Assembly: GCA_046565505.1 (NCBI GenBank)
Contig: JBKHYJ010000080.1
Span: 62,001-126,000, forward strand
Direction: 5' to 3'
From: JBKHYJ01 sp046565505
GTDB lineage: Bacteria > Acidobacteriota > Blastocatellia > UBA7656
Length of the DNA stretch: 64,000 nt
In this document: in pieces, positions 1 to 7,986 of the stretch
Layout: each line of letters starts with the position of its first letter
How positions within the stretch are numbered: position 1 is the first letter of the stretch
The notes under the pieces: model-generated
What the model was told of the DNA's origin: nothing
Databases searched by the model: none
Seen by the model: only the letters and a program-made list of their open reading frames with translations
Translations under genes and position numbers: made by a program

Positions 1-330
1 GCGCCCCGCCACGGCGCTGGCCGTGTCGGCCGAGTAGCCATAGACGGAGACGCGGCCGCGATGCCGTCGCGCCGTCGCGACAAGCTCTGCGACCGTCGTG
101 CGCAGGTAAGGGAAAGCCATAGGCTCGCCGGTCCAATCCGGCGCGTTGCGGCGCTCGATGACGGCGGCCACTTTGCCGCGCGCGATCACGACGTGGGCGT
201 CCGTGTCGCGCAGCACAATATTTACGACGCCTGAAAATCCGCCTTCGCACAGGTCCGCCACCAGCGCGTCAACGAGCACGTAGCTCGTCGCCAGGTTTTC
301 ATGTAAAGCTTTTCCGCGCGGGATGAACAT
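1..330 (-). CDS. Hypothetical protein, C-terminus outside window
   Basis: An open frame runs from an ATG at 330 (minus) to the window edge without a stop, giving 110 codons. The protein begins MFIPRGKALHENLATSY and continues with alternating beta-like and helical stretches (GGFSGVVNIVLRD, VVIARGKVAAVIERR). It has no signal peptide or membrane segment. The pattern resembles small regulatory or DUF4388-like domains seen in Acidobacteria, but I do not recognise the family. GC-rich third positions match the neighbours. It lies 57 bp from the next minus-strand gene, which is upstream of it, so co-transcription is possible. Only the N-terminal part is visible, so function stays open. Confidence 0.6.
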   Translation of the reverse strand, partial: MFIPRGKALHENLATSYVLVDALVADLCEGGFSGVVNIVLRDTDAHVVIARGKVAAVIERRNAPDWTGEPMAFPYLRTTVAELVATARRHRGRVSVYGYSADTASAVAGR

Positions 331-386
331 AAATCAGCAGGCAGCGGGCAGCCGGTTGACAGCCGGCGGTCCCGCCGGGCTGCTCA

Positions 387-1124
387 CTATTTCTTTATCG
401 GCGATTTATACTTGCCTTTCTTGATCCCCTCCGCAATCCGGCTCGCGTGGTTGCGCGCTATCAAAGGCTGTGTGTCGTTGTCGGCTATCTCCCTCAAAGC
501 CGCGAGCATATGTTCCGGCTCGGCCACGCGCTGGGCCTTCAAGTCATTTTCGAGGATGTCGAGCAGGCGCGGCAGGTCGAGCGGCTGGTACTGCTGAGAA
601 GTCTCTATGTCAAACAGGTGCATCTCCTGCGTGGCGATTGCGAGAAAAATTTCCGCCAGCTCCCTCACCTCGGGGTTCAGGGTGTAGTTGAAGCGCACCT
701 TGCGCTCGCGCTCGCCCTGCCGCATGGATAAGCTCTTCCAGCCGAGGTGTGAAAAATCCTTCTTGTCCTGGTAATCCTCATCCGAAGTCAGGAAGTGCGC
801 TCGCTCGTACAGCTCGCTCAGGCGGGCGACCGTAGCCGGCGAAAGCTTCAGCTTGCGGTCTATGACTTCGTCGGATTCGCCGCGCTTGAAGCGGACCTCG
901 CCTCCGCCATCCGCCGCGACATCGACCTCGATCAGGGGGATGTAGAAGCGCGCGTTCTCGAACCTGTAGCCGAAGCTGGCCGCGCCCGGGGCGGCTTCGG
1001 GCTTACGCTCCTCTGCCGCCTTGCCGGCCTGCGGCGCTTTCTTCTCCTGCGCCCCCGCGCCATGCGGGAAGAGGGCCGCCGACGAAAGGATCAGTAGAAA
1101 GGATGTGAAACGAATTGCGCGCAT
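387..1124 (-). CDS. Secreted hypothetical protein
   Basis: This encodes a 245-residue protein beginning MRAIRFTSFLLILSSAALF, a clear Sec signal peptide ending near GAGAQ. A frame extension upstream to 1181 would put the signal peptide internally, so the ATG at 1124 is preferred. A Lys/Ala/Glu/Pro-rich linker follows to about residue 50. A globular domain then starts with YRFENARFYIPLIEVDV, and the C-terminus is basic (KKGKYKSPIKK). The family is not recognised. It is probably periplasmic or outer-membrane associated. It lies downstream of smc on the same strand with a 150 bp gap, so it may be transcribed separately. Confidence 0.7.
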   Translation of the reverse strand: MRAIRFTSFLLILSSAALFPHGAGAQEKKAPQAGKAAEERKPEAAPGAASFGYRFENARFYIPLIEVDVAADGGGEVRFKRGESDEVIDRKLKLSPATVARLSELYERAHFLTSDEDYQDKKDFSHLGWKSLSMRQGERERKVRFNYTLNPEVRELAEIFLAIATQEMHLFDIETSQQYQPLDLPRLLDILENDLKAQRVAEPEHMLAALREIADNDTQPLIARNHASRIAEGIKKGKYKSPIKK

Positions 1125-1276
1125 AACGTGAATATAAGATAAACAGGGACGGACTAGATAAGCAAGATCGCGAGCGTTCACCTGTGGCCGACTGATGGCC
1201 GAGGCGCGGGGGAGGGTGTTTTCTTTTCTCGGCGTTGTTGGCGTGGCGGCGGCCCGACACGTACCTTCGACTGAGA

Positions 1277-4200
1277 CTACTCGAACTTCACCGATACGAG
1301 TTTAGAAACCCCTTGCTCTTGCATCGTGACGCCGTACAGGGCGCGGGCGGCCTCCATCGTGCGCTTGTTGTGAGTGATGACGAGGAATTGCGTGTCGCGG
1401 CTCATCTCGATCACCTTGTTCGAGAAGCGGCCGACGTTCATTTCGTCGAGCGGCGCGTCAACTTCGTCGAGTATGCAGAAAGGCGACGGGCGGTACTGGA
1501 ATATCGCGAGCACCAGCGCGATGGCGGCCATGGCCTTCTCGCCCCCCGACAACAGCAGGACGTTTTGAAGGCGCTTGCCGGGCGGCTGCGCGATCAAATC
1601 TATGCCGGACTCTAAGATGTCCTCCTCGTCTATGAGGATCATCTCGCCGCGCCCGCCGCCGAACAACTCCACGAACATGCTTTGGAAGTTCCGGTTGATG
1701 TTGGTGAACGCGTCGCGGAACCGCTCGCGCGTGCGGCGCTTGATCTCGGCCAGCGCCTCTTCAGTCATCATGATCGAGTCGAGTATGTCCCGGCGCTGCT
1801 CGGTTAAGAACTTGAATCGCTCTTCGGACTGCTCAAGCTCTTCGAGCGCCATCATATTCACGGGGCCCATGTCGTCGAGCTTGACCCTCAGCTCGTCGAG
1901 CCTCGCCCGCGCGGCCCCTATGTCCGCGGCCAGCAGGCTGTAGTCCGCGATTAACTGATCGCCGGCGGGGTCGGCGGCTTGAGCGTCTTCTTCGCCCCGC
2001 TGTACGTTGTCGGCCGCGGAGCCTGTCGGGCCGCCGTCCGGGGCGGGCTGTCTATCCGCCATCTGATTCGACTCGACGCTCATCACAACGTCTTCGAGCG
2101 GCACGGCCAGTTCGGAAAAGCATGCGCGGGTCAGGTGCTCGGCTTCCGACTCAATGCGAGCGCGCTCGACTTCTAGATTCCCGCGCAGGTCGCGCAGCGC
2201 CGTCGCCTGCTGCCGCAGGTCGGTCAACTCCGCTTCGAGGTCGTCTGCCCGCGCCCGCAATGACGCGAGCGAGACGCTCGCTTCGCCTATGCGTTCCGCG
2301 AGCGCCTCGGCCGTCGCCCGGAAGCGCTCCGCGGCGCTGTTCCCCTCGGCATGCGAGGCCGTGATCTGCTCGACCCGGCTGTGGCTTTCGTACAACTCAA
2401 GCCGGTTGCGGTTGATTCTCGACCTGAGGTCTTCGGCCTCCGCCTCGATCCGCCGGACTTCCGACTTCGCGGCGTGCAGCCGCTCCGCGCGCGCGGCGGT
2501 CGAGGCGCGCGCGGTAGAAACCTGCTCGGAGAGTTGTTCGACGCGCGCGCGCATACCGACGAAAGCGGCCTGCGCCTCGGCGAGCGATGATTCCACGGCG
2601 TCACGCGAAGCCTCGGCCGCCTGGACTTCTGCGGCCAGTTGGTCTATGCGCGACTCAAGCTCCGCCCGCTCGTCATTCGCCTGCCGCATCTCCGCCTCGA
2701 CGACGCGCACATGCTGCGCGGCGCGCTCCAGGTCGCGCTGGAGTCCCTGAAGCTGCGAGTCGCGCGCGGCCGCCGCCTTCTCGTGCTGGCGAAGCTCCCT
2801 GTCGAGCGCGGCCGCCTCGCCCTCCAGCCCCTCGCGCTCGCGCTCGACCGCGCTCAGGTCGAAAGCGATCCGCTGCTCTTCTTCGCGGAGCGTGGCCGTC
2901 TGCACGCGCAGTTGCTTAATCTCGCGCTTCAGCCCCAGAAGCGAGGTGCCCTTCTGACCCGCCTGCGCGCCGGTCACTATCAGGCGTCCGTTAACGACCT
3001 GCTCGCCATCGTACGTGACGTAGATGCGCGACGCATTTTCTATCGAGAGTTGAAGCGCCGCTTCAACGTCGGGCACGACAGAGGCCGCGCACCGATCGGG
3101 GAACGCCCGCTCGACTACGGTTTTGATTTCCGGCCTCATCCGCAAAAGGTCAATCGCCCGGAGCACGTCTAATTGAAACCGCGAGGCGTCACGGCTCGCC
3201 TCTTCGTCAAATCGCCTCCGGGCGTCGCTATGGCTGGCGGGCGCGCCGGGCCCGCCGCCCGGCTCGAACTCTTCGCCCTCCGGCGGGGCGTCCGGCAACT
3301 GGTGGCCGGCGTCCGGGAGAAAAGAGAAAGGCTCTGTGAAGGCGAAATCCGCGGGCGGCAGTTGCCGGTCGATGGGGATGTAGTCTTCGTCGGACTGCGA
3401 GACTTCCCGCGACGCCGCGCTATCAATCAACCAACGCTCGATCCCCGACTGCCGCGCGGCCTTATTCTCCCCCGCCCCTTCGCCGGCTTCCAGGTGGCCG
3501 GGAAGGTCCCCGGCCTCAGCCTCGTACTCCCCGCCGCCGCCGTGTAATCCGACGACGAGAAACGCGCCGCGCCCGAGGCCTTCGGACTTGATGTAGTCTA
3601 CGCCGGAGAGCGCGTCGTCAATCGTCGGGACGAGCATGCATTGAAGCTCACGGCTGAAGAGGCTTTCTATCAGCCGCTCGTACTGCGCCTCGACCTCCAC
3701 GTAGTCCGCCAGCGTGCCGAGTGCGTTTATTTTTGCCGCCTGCTCGGGCGAAAGCACCTGTTGAACCGCGTCGGAGTAATAAGCATGATGCGCGTCGAGG
3801 TCTTCGAGCGAAGTCAGGCGGTGCTCGGCAGACGTGCGCTCCGCATGCGCCTCTTCGAGGTCGGAGCGCAGCGAAGCCCCTTCATCGCGAAGCGTGATGA
3901 GGTTGGCCGCGCGGTCCGAGATGCGCTCGGTCAACTCGGCGAGCCGCGCGAGGTCATTCTCGACTTCGGCCCCTAGGCGGCCGCATTCGCCAGAAGCCTC
4001 TTCGTGCCGCGCGCTCGCCCGCTCTAACTCCGCCCGCAGGTTAGACTGTTTCAAGTCGAGCCGCCTCAGGGCGTCTTCGAGGCTCGCGCTCAGGTTGCGC
4101 AGTCGCTCTGTCACGCCTATCTCGGTCAGCATCCGCTGGCGCATCTGCTCTATGTCGCCCTCCGCCATGCGGAGACGCGCGAGTTCCGCATGGTACTCGC

Positions 4201-5746
4201 CTTCGCGGGCGAGCAAATCCGCCTGCTCGGCCGTGAGCGCCTCTTCGAGCGCGGCCAGGTCCGAGGCCCGCCGCTGCGCGTTCTCGTCGAGCAGCGCGAG
4301 TCGGGCATCTAACGCTTGCTGGTCCCGATCAAGCTCTTCGATGCGCGCGGTCAGCTCTTGAATCTGCTGTTCTTCAAACGCGCGGCGATTGCGGGCGCGG
4401 TCAGCCTCAAGCTCGACCGCCGCCGCCTGCTCTCGCAAACCGCCCAGGGCGTCTTCGACGGCGCGCGCCTCCGCGGAGGCCGCCCTGTGCTCGGCCTCGC
4501 GTTCAGACAGCAGAGCGCCTAACTCGCCGCGGGCGGACTCCGCCTGCTCAAGCTCTCGGGCCACGCGGTCCATCGCTTCGTTCAGGCGATGATAATCTGC
4601 CGTGAATACCACCCTGAGCAGCGAGCGCATCTCTTCGCGCAGCCTGCGGTAGCGGCGCGCCTTCTGCGCCTGGCGCTTGAGGCTGTTCACCTGTCGCTCC
4701 ACTTCCGTGATGATGTCGTTGAGCCGGGTCAGGTTCTGCTTGGCCGATTCGAGCTTCAATTCCGCGGAGCGCTTGCGGGACTTAAACTTGGTGATGCCTG
4801 CCGCCTCTTCTATGAGGCCGCGGCGGTCAAGCGGCTTAGACGAAAGTATCTGCCCGATGCGGCCTTGCTCGACGATGGCGTAATGCGCGCCGCCGAGCCC
4901 CGTGCCGGCGAACAAATCTTGAATGTCCCTGAGCAGGCAGGGGCGGCCGTTCATCAAGTAATCGCTGTCGCCCGTGCGGTAAAGTCTTCGGCCCACGGTT
5001 ATGCGCTCGCCGGCCGATACGGCGACTGCCATGCGCTTTCGGCGGCGGTAAGGGCGTGCCTGGTCGGCTGCCCTCGTTTGATTCTCCGAGGTCGGCGCCC
5101 CCGGCTGCGCGGGGTTTGTCTGTCCGGCCGCCGAATCTGAAGGCAATTCAAAATGCGCCGGCTCGCGCACGTCTTTGACGCCGGCCGACTGCTCGGCACC
5201 CTGCCGCGCCTCGGCGCGGGCCGCGCCGGCCCCGGCATCGACTTCTTCGAGTTGATCCGCCTGATTAGCTTCGGCTGCTTGCCCGAGATGCTCGGCGGCG
5301 GGTTGCCCTGCCGGCCCCGCCTGACCTGCCGCCGGCCCGCCCTCCACGGCGTCCGAAGCGTCCGCGTCCGCCATCTCTTGAATGAGCGAGCGCGCGGCTT
5401 CGGCGGCGTGCTCCGCGCTGTTTATGGCTTCCTCGTATTCGCTCTCGTCGTCCTTTTCAATTTCGCGGGCGGCAACGTCTTCGGTGGCGACCATCGTGAG
5501 TAGCACTTCGGCCATGCCCGTCGGCTTGCGGTCGCGCGTGCCGTTGAAGATCACGTCCTCCATCTTGCCGCCGCGCAGGTTCTTGGCCGACTGCTCGCCG
5601 AGCACCCAGGAGATCGCTTCGGCCACGTTGGATTTACCACAACCGTTCGGACCGACCACACCGGTGATCCCTTCACCGAATATGAGGGTCGTACGGTCGG
5701 CAAAAGATTTGAAGCCGTTGATCTCTAGTTTCTCTAATCTGAACAT
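1277..5746 (-). CDS. smc: Chromosome segregation ATPase SMC, enlarged
   Basis: SMC dimers organise and segregate the chromosome with ScpA and ScpB. Walker A GPNGCGKS is at residues 32-39, the ABC signature LSGGE near 1399 and Walker B CILDEVDAPLDE near 1424-1435. Two long coiled coils flank a hinge at about 670-930. At 1489 residues it is about 300 longer than a usual bacterial SMC. The excess is three hydrophilic Ala/Gly/Pro/Glu-rich insertions: about 88-246 in the head before the YRTGDSDYL strand, about 734-852 inside the hinge, and about 1223-1264 before the C-terminal coil. The frame is continuous through all three. The ATG at 5746 has GGAG nine bases upstream; a TTG at 5776 is in frame but lacks a site. 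scpA and scpB are not adjacent. Confidence 0.97.
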   Translation of the reverse strand: MFRLEKLEINGFKSFADRTTLIFGEGITGVVGPNGCGKSNVAEAISWVLGEQSAKNLRGGKMEDVIFNGTRDRKPTGMAEVLLTMVATEDVAAREIEKDDESEYEEAINSAEHAAEAARSLIQEMADADASDAVEGGPAAGQAGPAGQPAAEHLGQAAEANQADQLEEVDAGAGAARAEARQGAEQSAGVKDVREPAHFELPSDSAAGQTNPAQPGAPTSENQTRAADQARPYRRRKRMAVAVSAGERITVGRRLYRTGDSDYLMNGRPCLLRDIQDLFAGTGLGGAHYAIVEQGRIGQILSSKPLDRRGLIEEAAGITKFKSRKRSAELKLESAKQNLTRLNDIITEVERQVNSLKRQAQKARRYRRLREEMRSLLRVVFTADYHRLNEAMDRVARELEQAESARGELGALLSEREAEHRAASAEARAVEDALGGLREQAAAVELEADRARNRRAFEEQQIQELTARIEELDRDQQALDARLALLDENAQRRASDLAALEEALTAEQADLLAREGEYHAELARLRMAEGDIEQMRQRMLTEIGVTERLRNLSASLEDALRRLDLKQSNLRAELERASARHEEASGECGRLGAEVENDLARLAELTERISDRAANLITLRDEGASLRSDLEEAHAERTSAEHRLTSLEDLDAHHAYYSDAVQQVLSPEQAAKINALGTLADYVEVEAQYERLIESLFSRELQCMLVPTIDDALSGVDYIKSEGLGRGAFLVVGLHGGGGEYEAEAGDLPGHLEAGEGAGENKAARQSGIERWLIDSAASREVSQSDEDYIPIDRQLPPADFAFTEPFSFLPDAGHQLPDAPPEGEEFEPGGGPGAPASHSDARRRFDEEASRDASRFQLDVLRAIDLLRMRPEIKTVVERAFPDRCAASVVPDVEAALQLSIENASRIYVTYDGEQVVNGRLIVTGAQAGQKGTSLLGLKREIKQLRVQTATLREEEQRIAFDLSAVEREREGLEGEAAALDRELRQHEKAAAARDSQLQGLQRDLERAAQHVRVVEAEMRQANDERAELESRIDQLAAEVQAAEASRDAVESSLAEAQAAFVGMRARVEQLSEQVSTARASTAARAERLHAAKSEVRRIEAEAEDLRSRINRNRLELYESHSRVEQITASHAEGNSAAERFRATAEALAERIGEASVSLASLRARADDLEAELTDLRQQATALRDLRGNLEVERARIESEAEHLTRACFSELAVPLEDVVMSVESNQMADRQPAPDGGPTGSAADNVQRGEEDAQAADPAGDQLIADYSLLAADIGAARARLDELRVKLDDMGPVNMMALEELEQSEERFKFLTEQRRDILDSIMMTEEALAEIKRRTRERFRDAFTNINRNFQSMFVELFGGGRGEMILIDEEDILESGIDLIAQPPGKRLQNVLLLSGGEKAMAAIALVLAIFQYRPSPFCILDEVDAPLDEMNVGRFSNKVIEMSRDTQFLVITHNKRTMEAARALYGVTMQEQGVSKLVSVKFE

Positions 5747-5805
5747 CTGCTGCTCCGCGGCCGGACGCCACCACAATTAATAGAGTGATTTAAAAAATCT
5801 GGCAC

Positions 5806-5835
5806 ACTATAGTGTAGAAAAAGGATTATTCGCAA
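5806..5835 (-). promoter_or_regulatory. Sigma70-like promoter for smc with palindromic -10
   Basis: On the minus strand TTGCGA (5835-5830) and TATAGT (5811-5806) are separated by 18 bases, about 60 bases upstream of the smc ATG. The -10 box lies inside a perfect 12-base palindrome, ACACTATAGTGT (5804-5815), which could also be an operator. The promoter is inferred from sequence alone. Confidence 0.5.
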
Positions 5836-6231
5836 GTTATTTTTCCGCCCCGCCTCTACAGGCATTAAGCTAGAAATTATACTTTGCTGTCGCCGTTTTG
5901 CACAGGCTCGGGGTAAGGCGCGGCGGCCCGCCGCGGAAAGCCCGATCGCGCCCGGAATATTCCGAATAGGATGGGTAGGCTTTCGGACCTGATTTCAGCT
6001 TCGGCCTCGTCGTCGTCGGTCCATCGCGGCGGCCTGTTTCGCCCTGGTTTCACGGTCAGGTTAAGCCGCGAGAAGTTGGCAAGAGGGGGGCGAAACGCTT
6101 GATTCATGCGGGGCGCAGGTTGGCGCGGGCCTCCGCCAATCACCTGCGCGCATCGGGCTCGTCTGTGAAGGCCCGCGCACCGCTCTCATGCAGTCCGATC
6201 CCGATTGTCCCCGCGAAATCTCCGTGACTCT
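5836..6231. other. Intergenic region, smc to zinc peptidase
   Basis: About 400 bases with no convincing gene. An 88-codon open frame (5877-6143, minus) has no ribosome site, is Arg/Pro-rich and matches nothing I know, so it is not called. It probably holds the upstream part of the smc control region and the 3' end of the zinc peptidase transcript. Confidence 0.5.
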
Positions 6232-7095
6232 TTAAAGCTGATTGTAGCTCAGCTTGAACAGGTCCATCATGCGCGACAGGTCGCCTGTCTCAAGTCCGAG
6301 GCGGAACCACCGCGCGCGCTGCGCAGACGTGCCATGCGTGAACGAGTCGGGGACCACATAGCCCTGGGCCTGCTTTTGGAGCCGATCATCCCCGATCGCG
6401 TTGGCCGCGTTGAGCGCCTCTTCCACGTCGCCGGGTTCAAGAATGTTCTTCATCTTCTGATCGTAGTGGGCCCACACGCCGGCCAGGAAATCTGCCTGGA
6501 GTTCCGACCGTACGGATAACTGGTTGTACTCGGCCTTACTGATCCGCCCTTGCTTTGAGTGCACCTGATCGAGAATCCCCAGTTGATTCTGGACGTGGTG
6601 TCCTACCTCATGCGCGATCACGTAAGCCTGCGCGAAATCGCCTGTCGCATGGAAACGTGTCGCCATCTCGTTGAAGAATTGCAGGTCGATGTATACCTTC
6701 TGGTCCGCGGGGCAGTAGAATGGCCCCGTTGCCGAAGAGGCGACCCCGCACCCGGACCGGCTCCCCCCTGAGAAGATGACCATCGTGGGCTCCGGGTAGT
6801 CCTTTTTGAATTCAGTGCGGAACAATTCATTCCATACGTCTTCCGTATCGGCCAGGACGACGGAAGCGAATTGCCTCATCGGCTCTTCGCCGCGGTTGGC
6901 CTCCCGCCGCGCCGCCGGCGCGCTGCCCGTCTCCGGCTCACCTTGCGGCAGGAGCGCGCTCGGGTCAACGCCGAACAACATCGCTACGATGAGCAAGACG
7001 ATGCTGCCTATACCCCCGCCGGCCACCATGCCCCCTGTCGAAAGCCCCCTACGGTCCTCGACATTTGCACTCTCACGTCTGCCACTCCATTGCAT
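6232..7095 (-). CDS. ypfJ: YpfJ/KPN_02809-family neutral zinc metallopeptidase
   Basis: This 287-residue protein has a single N-terminal membrane helix (about residues 24-42, GGGIGSIVLLIVAMLFGV) and a zinc-binding HEVGH motif at 162-166. The family signature FYCPADQKVYIDLQFF is upstream, with ELQADFLAGVW downstream supplying the third ligand region. The family is a membrane-anchored putative peptidase facing the periplasm; substrates are unknown. Length and motif order are normal for the family. The ATG at 7095 follows GAGAGG with six bases of spacing. It is a single gene with non-coding DNA on both sides. Confidence 0.93.
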   Translation of the reverse strand: MQWSGRRESANVEDRRGLSTGGMVAGGGIGSIVLLIVAMLFGVDPSALLPQGEPETGSAPAARREANRGEEPMRQFASVVLADTEDVWNELFRTEFKKDYPEPTMVIFSGGSRSGCGVASSATGPFYCPADQKVYIDLQFFNEMATRFHATGDFAQAYVIAHEVGHHVQNQLGILDQVHSKQGRISKAEYNQLSVRSELQADFLAGVWAHYDQKMKNILEPGDVEEALNAANAIGDDRLQKQAQGYVVPDSFTHGTSAQRARWFRLGLETGDLSRMMDLFKLSYNQL

Positions 7096-7464
7096 AGCTT
7101 ACCTCTCAATATAGATGAACTGTGCGCATCCCGAGGCGAGCCACGTCCGCCTCGCCCGCGGCGGGCGGTGGCGCAGGCTTGCCCACATCCTTGATGCGAC
7201 TGGCAGGTTTCGGATCAGTTGGTATGAACGGCCGCGTTATAGATCAGCCAGGCACGTACCGATTCGATTCAAAAAACCTGCTCGTAGGAGACTAGTCGCA
7301 AATGATGAGCCACAAAGCCGCGACTGTTCAGGAGCAGTCGGCGCGCATCTAAACCACGTGGCCGGAAAATGTAAGCGGATTTTGAGGCAAGCGGCGGCGC
7401 TTCTTACCGCGCCGGCTCACGTGAGCGGAATACTGATTTCACTCGCGCGGCGAGGGCATGCTTA
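7096..7464. other. Intergenic region without recognisable gene
   Basis: About 370 bases between the zinc peptidase start and the GAF remnant. Open frames here lack ribosome sites and resemble nothing known. It probably contains the promoter of the zinc peptidase, but I see no clear -35/-10 pair. Parts may be further decay products of the adjacent pseudogene. Confidence 0.4.
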
Positions 7465-7829
7465 TCATTCAGTGGCCAGGCGCGCGCGGCCAGCCAGGTC
7501 CTCAAAGAAGGCGAGGTCGAGGTTGCCATACCTGTGGCCCGATTCGGCCATAATGAATGTGATAGCCCCGAGCATGCGTGCGCGACCAGCGGGACGGCCA
7601 TCCAGGATTTCAAACCCAGGCCGCTAATCATCTCCAGGTGCTCGTCGTCCTCGACGATTGTCGCCAGCGTCTCGTCAGAGACCTCGGCCACCAGTTGTGA
7701 TTTGCCGCTCCGCAAGACCCCTTGCACAATCTCGCGCCGCCGGCCGCCGCGGGCGAATCTGTTCCCCAGGTCATGCGCCAGCGCGAGTTTCTGCGGGAGT
7801 AATCCGAGGTCGTTTAGAGATGTTCGCAA
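7465..7829 (-). pseudogene. Decayed GAF-domain fragment (sensor kinase or PAS/GAF remnant)
   Basis: The minus strand encodes a recognisable GAF-domain segment in two frames. From 7829 the first frame reads a segment ending GLKSWMAVPLVAHA. Near 7585 the homology jumps to another frame, which continues RMLGAITFIMAESGHRYGNL and then LAFFEDLAGRARLATE before a stop at 7465. Joined, this matches the typical core of GAF domains in two-component sensor proteins (VPL.AR..LGAITF..AESG..Y). No kinase or receiver domain survives on either side. The frameshift, missing partner domains and poor start all indicate a dead gene fragment. A base-calling error could explain the frameshift but not the truncation. 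Confidence 0.75.
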
Positions 7830-7882
7830 GCGGGCACAAAGCTATGAAGCAATATACGCCGTATCCGACCTCCATAAACTTT

Positions 7883-7903
7883 ACATTCGATATCATCGAA
7901 TGT
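7883..7903. repeat. Perfect 9-bp inverted repeat
   Basis: ACATTCGAT and ATCGAATGT are separated by three bases between the GAF remnant and the end of the methylase gene. There is no T-run on either strand, so it looks more like a dimeric regulator site than a terminator. No intact gene start lies next to it. Confidence 0.6.
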
Positions 7904-7986
7904 ATCCGGGCCGGTAAAGCGCAAACATCAGAAGCGTAGTTTATGAAAGCTGCCGCGCGCCACCCGCGCGCACTCAAGCGCGCGAT

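Noticed and set aside
5877..6143. 88-codon frame on minus upstream of the smc promoter.
   Set aside because: No ribosome site, Arg/Pro-biased composition, no similarity to known families.
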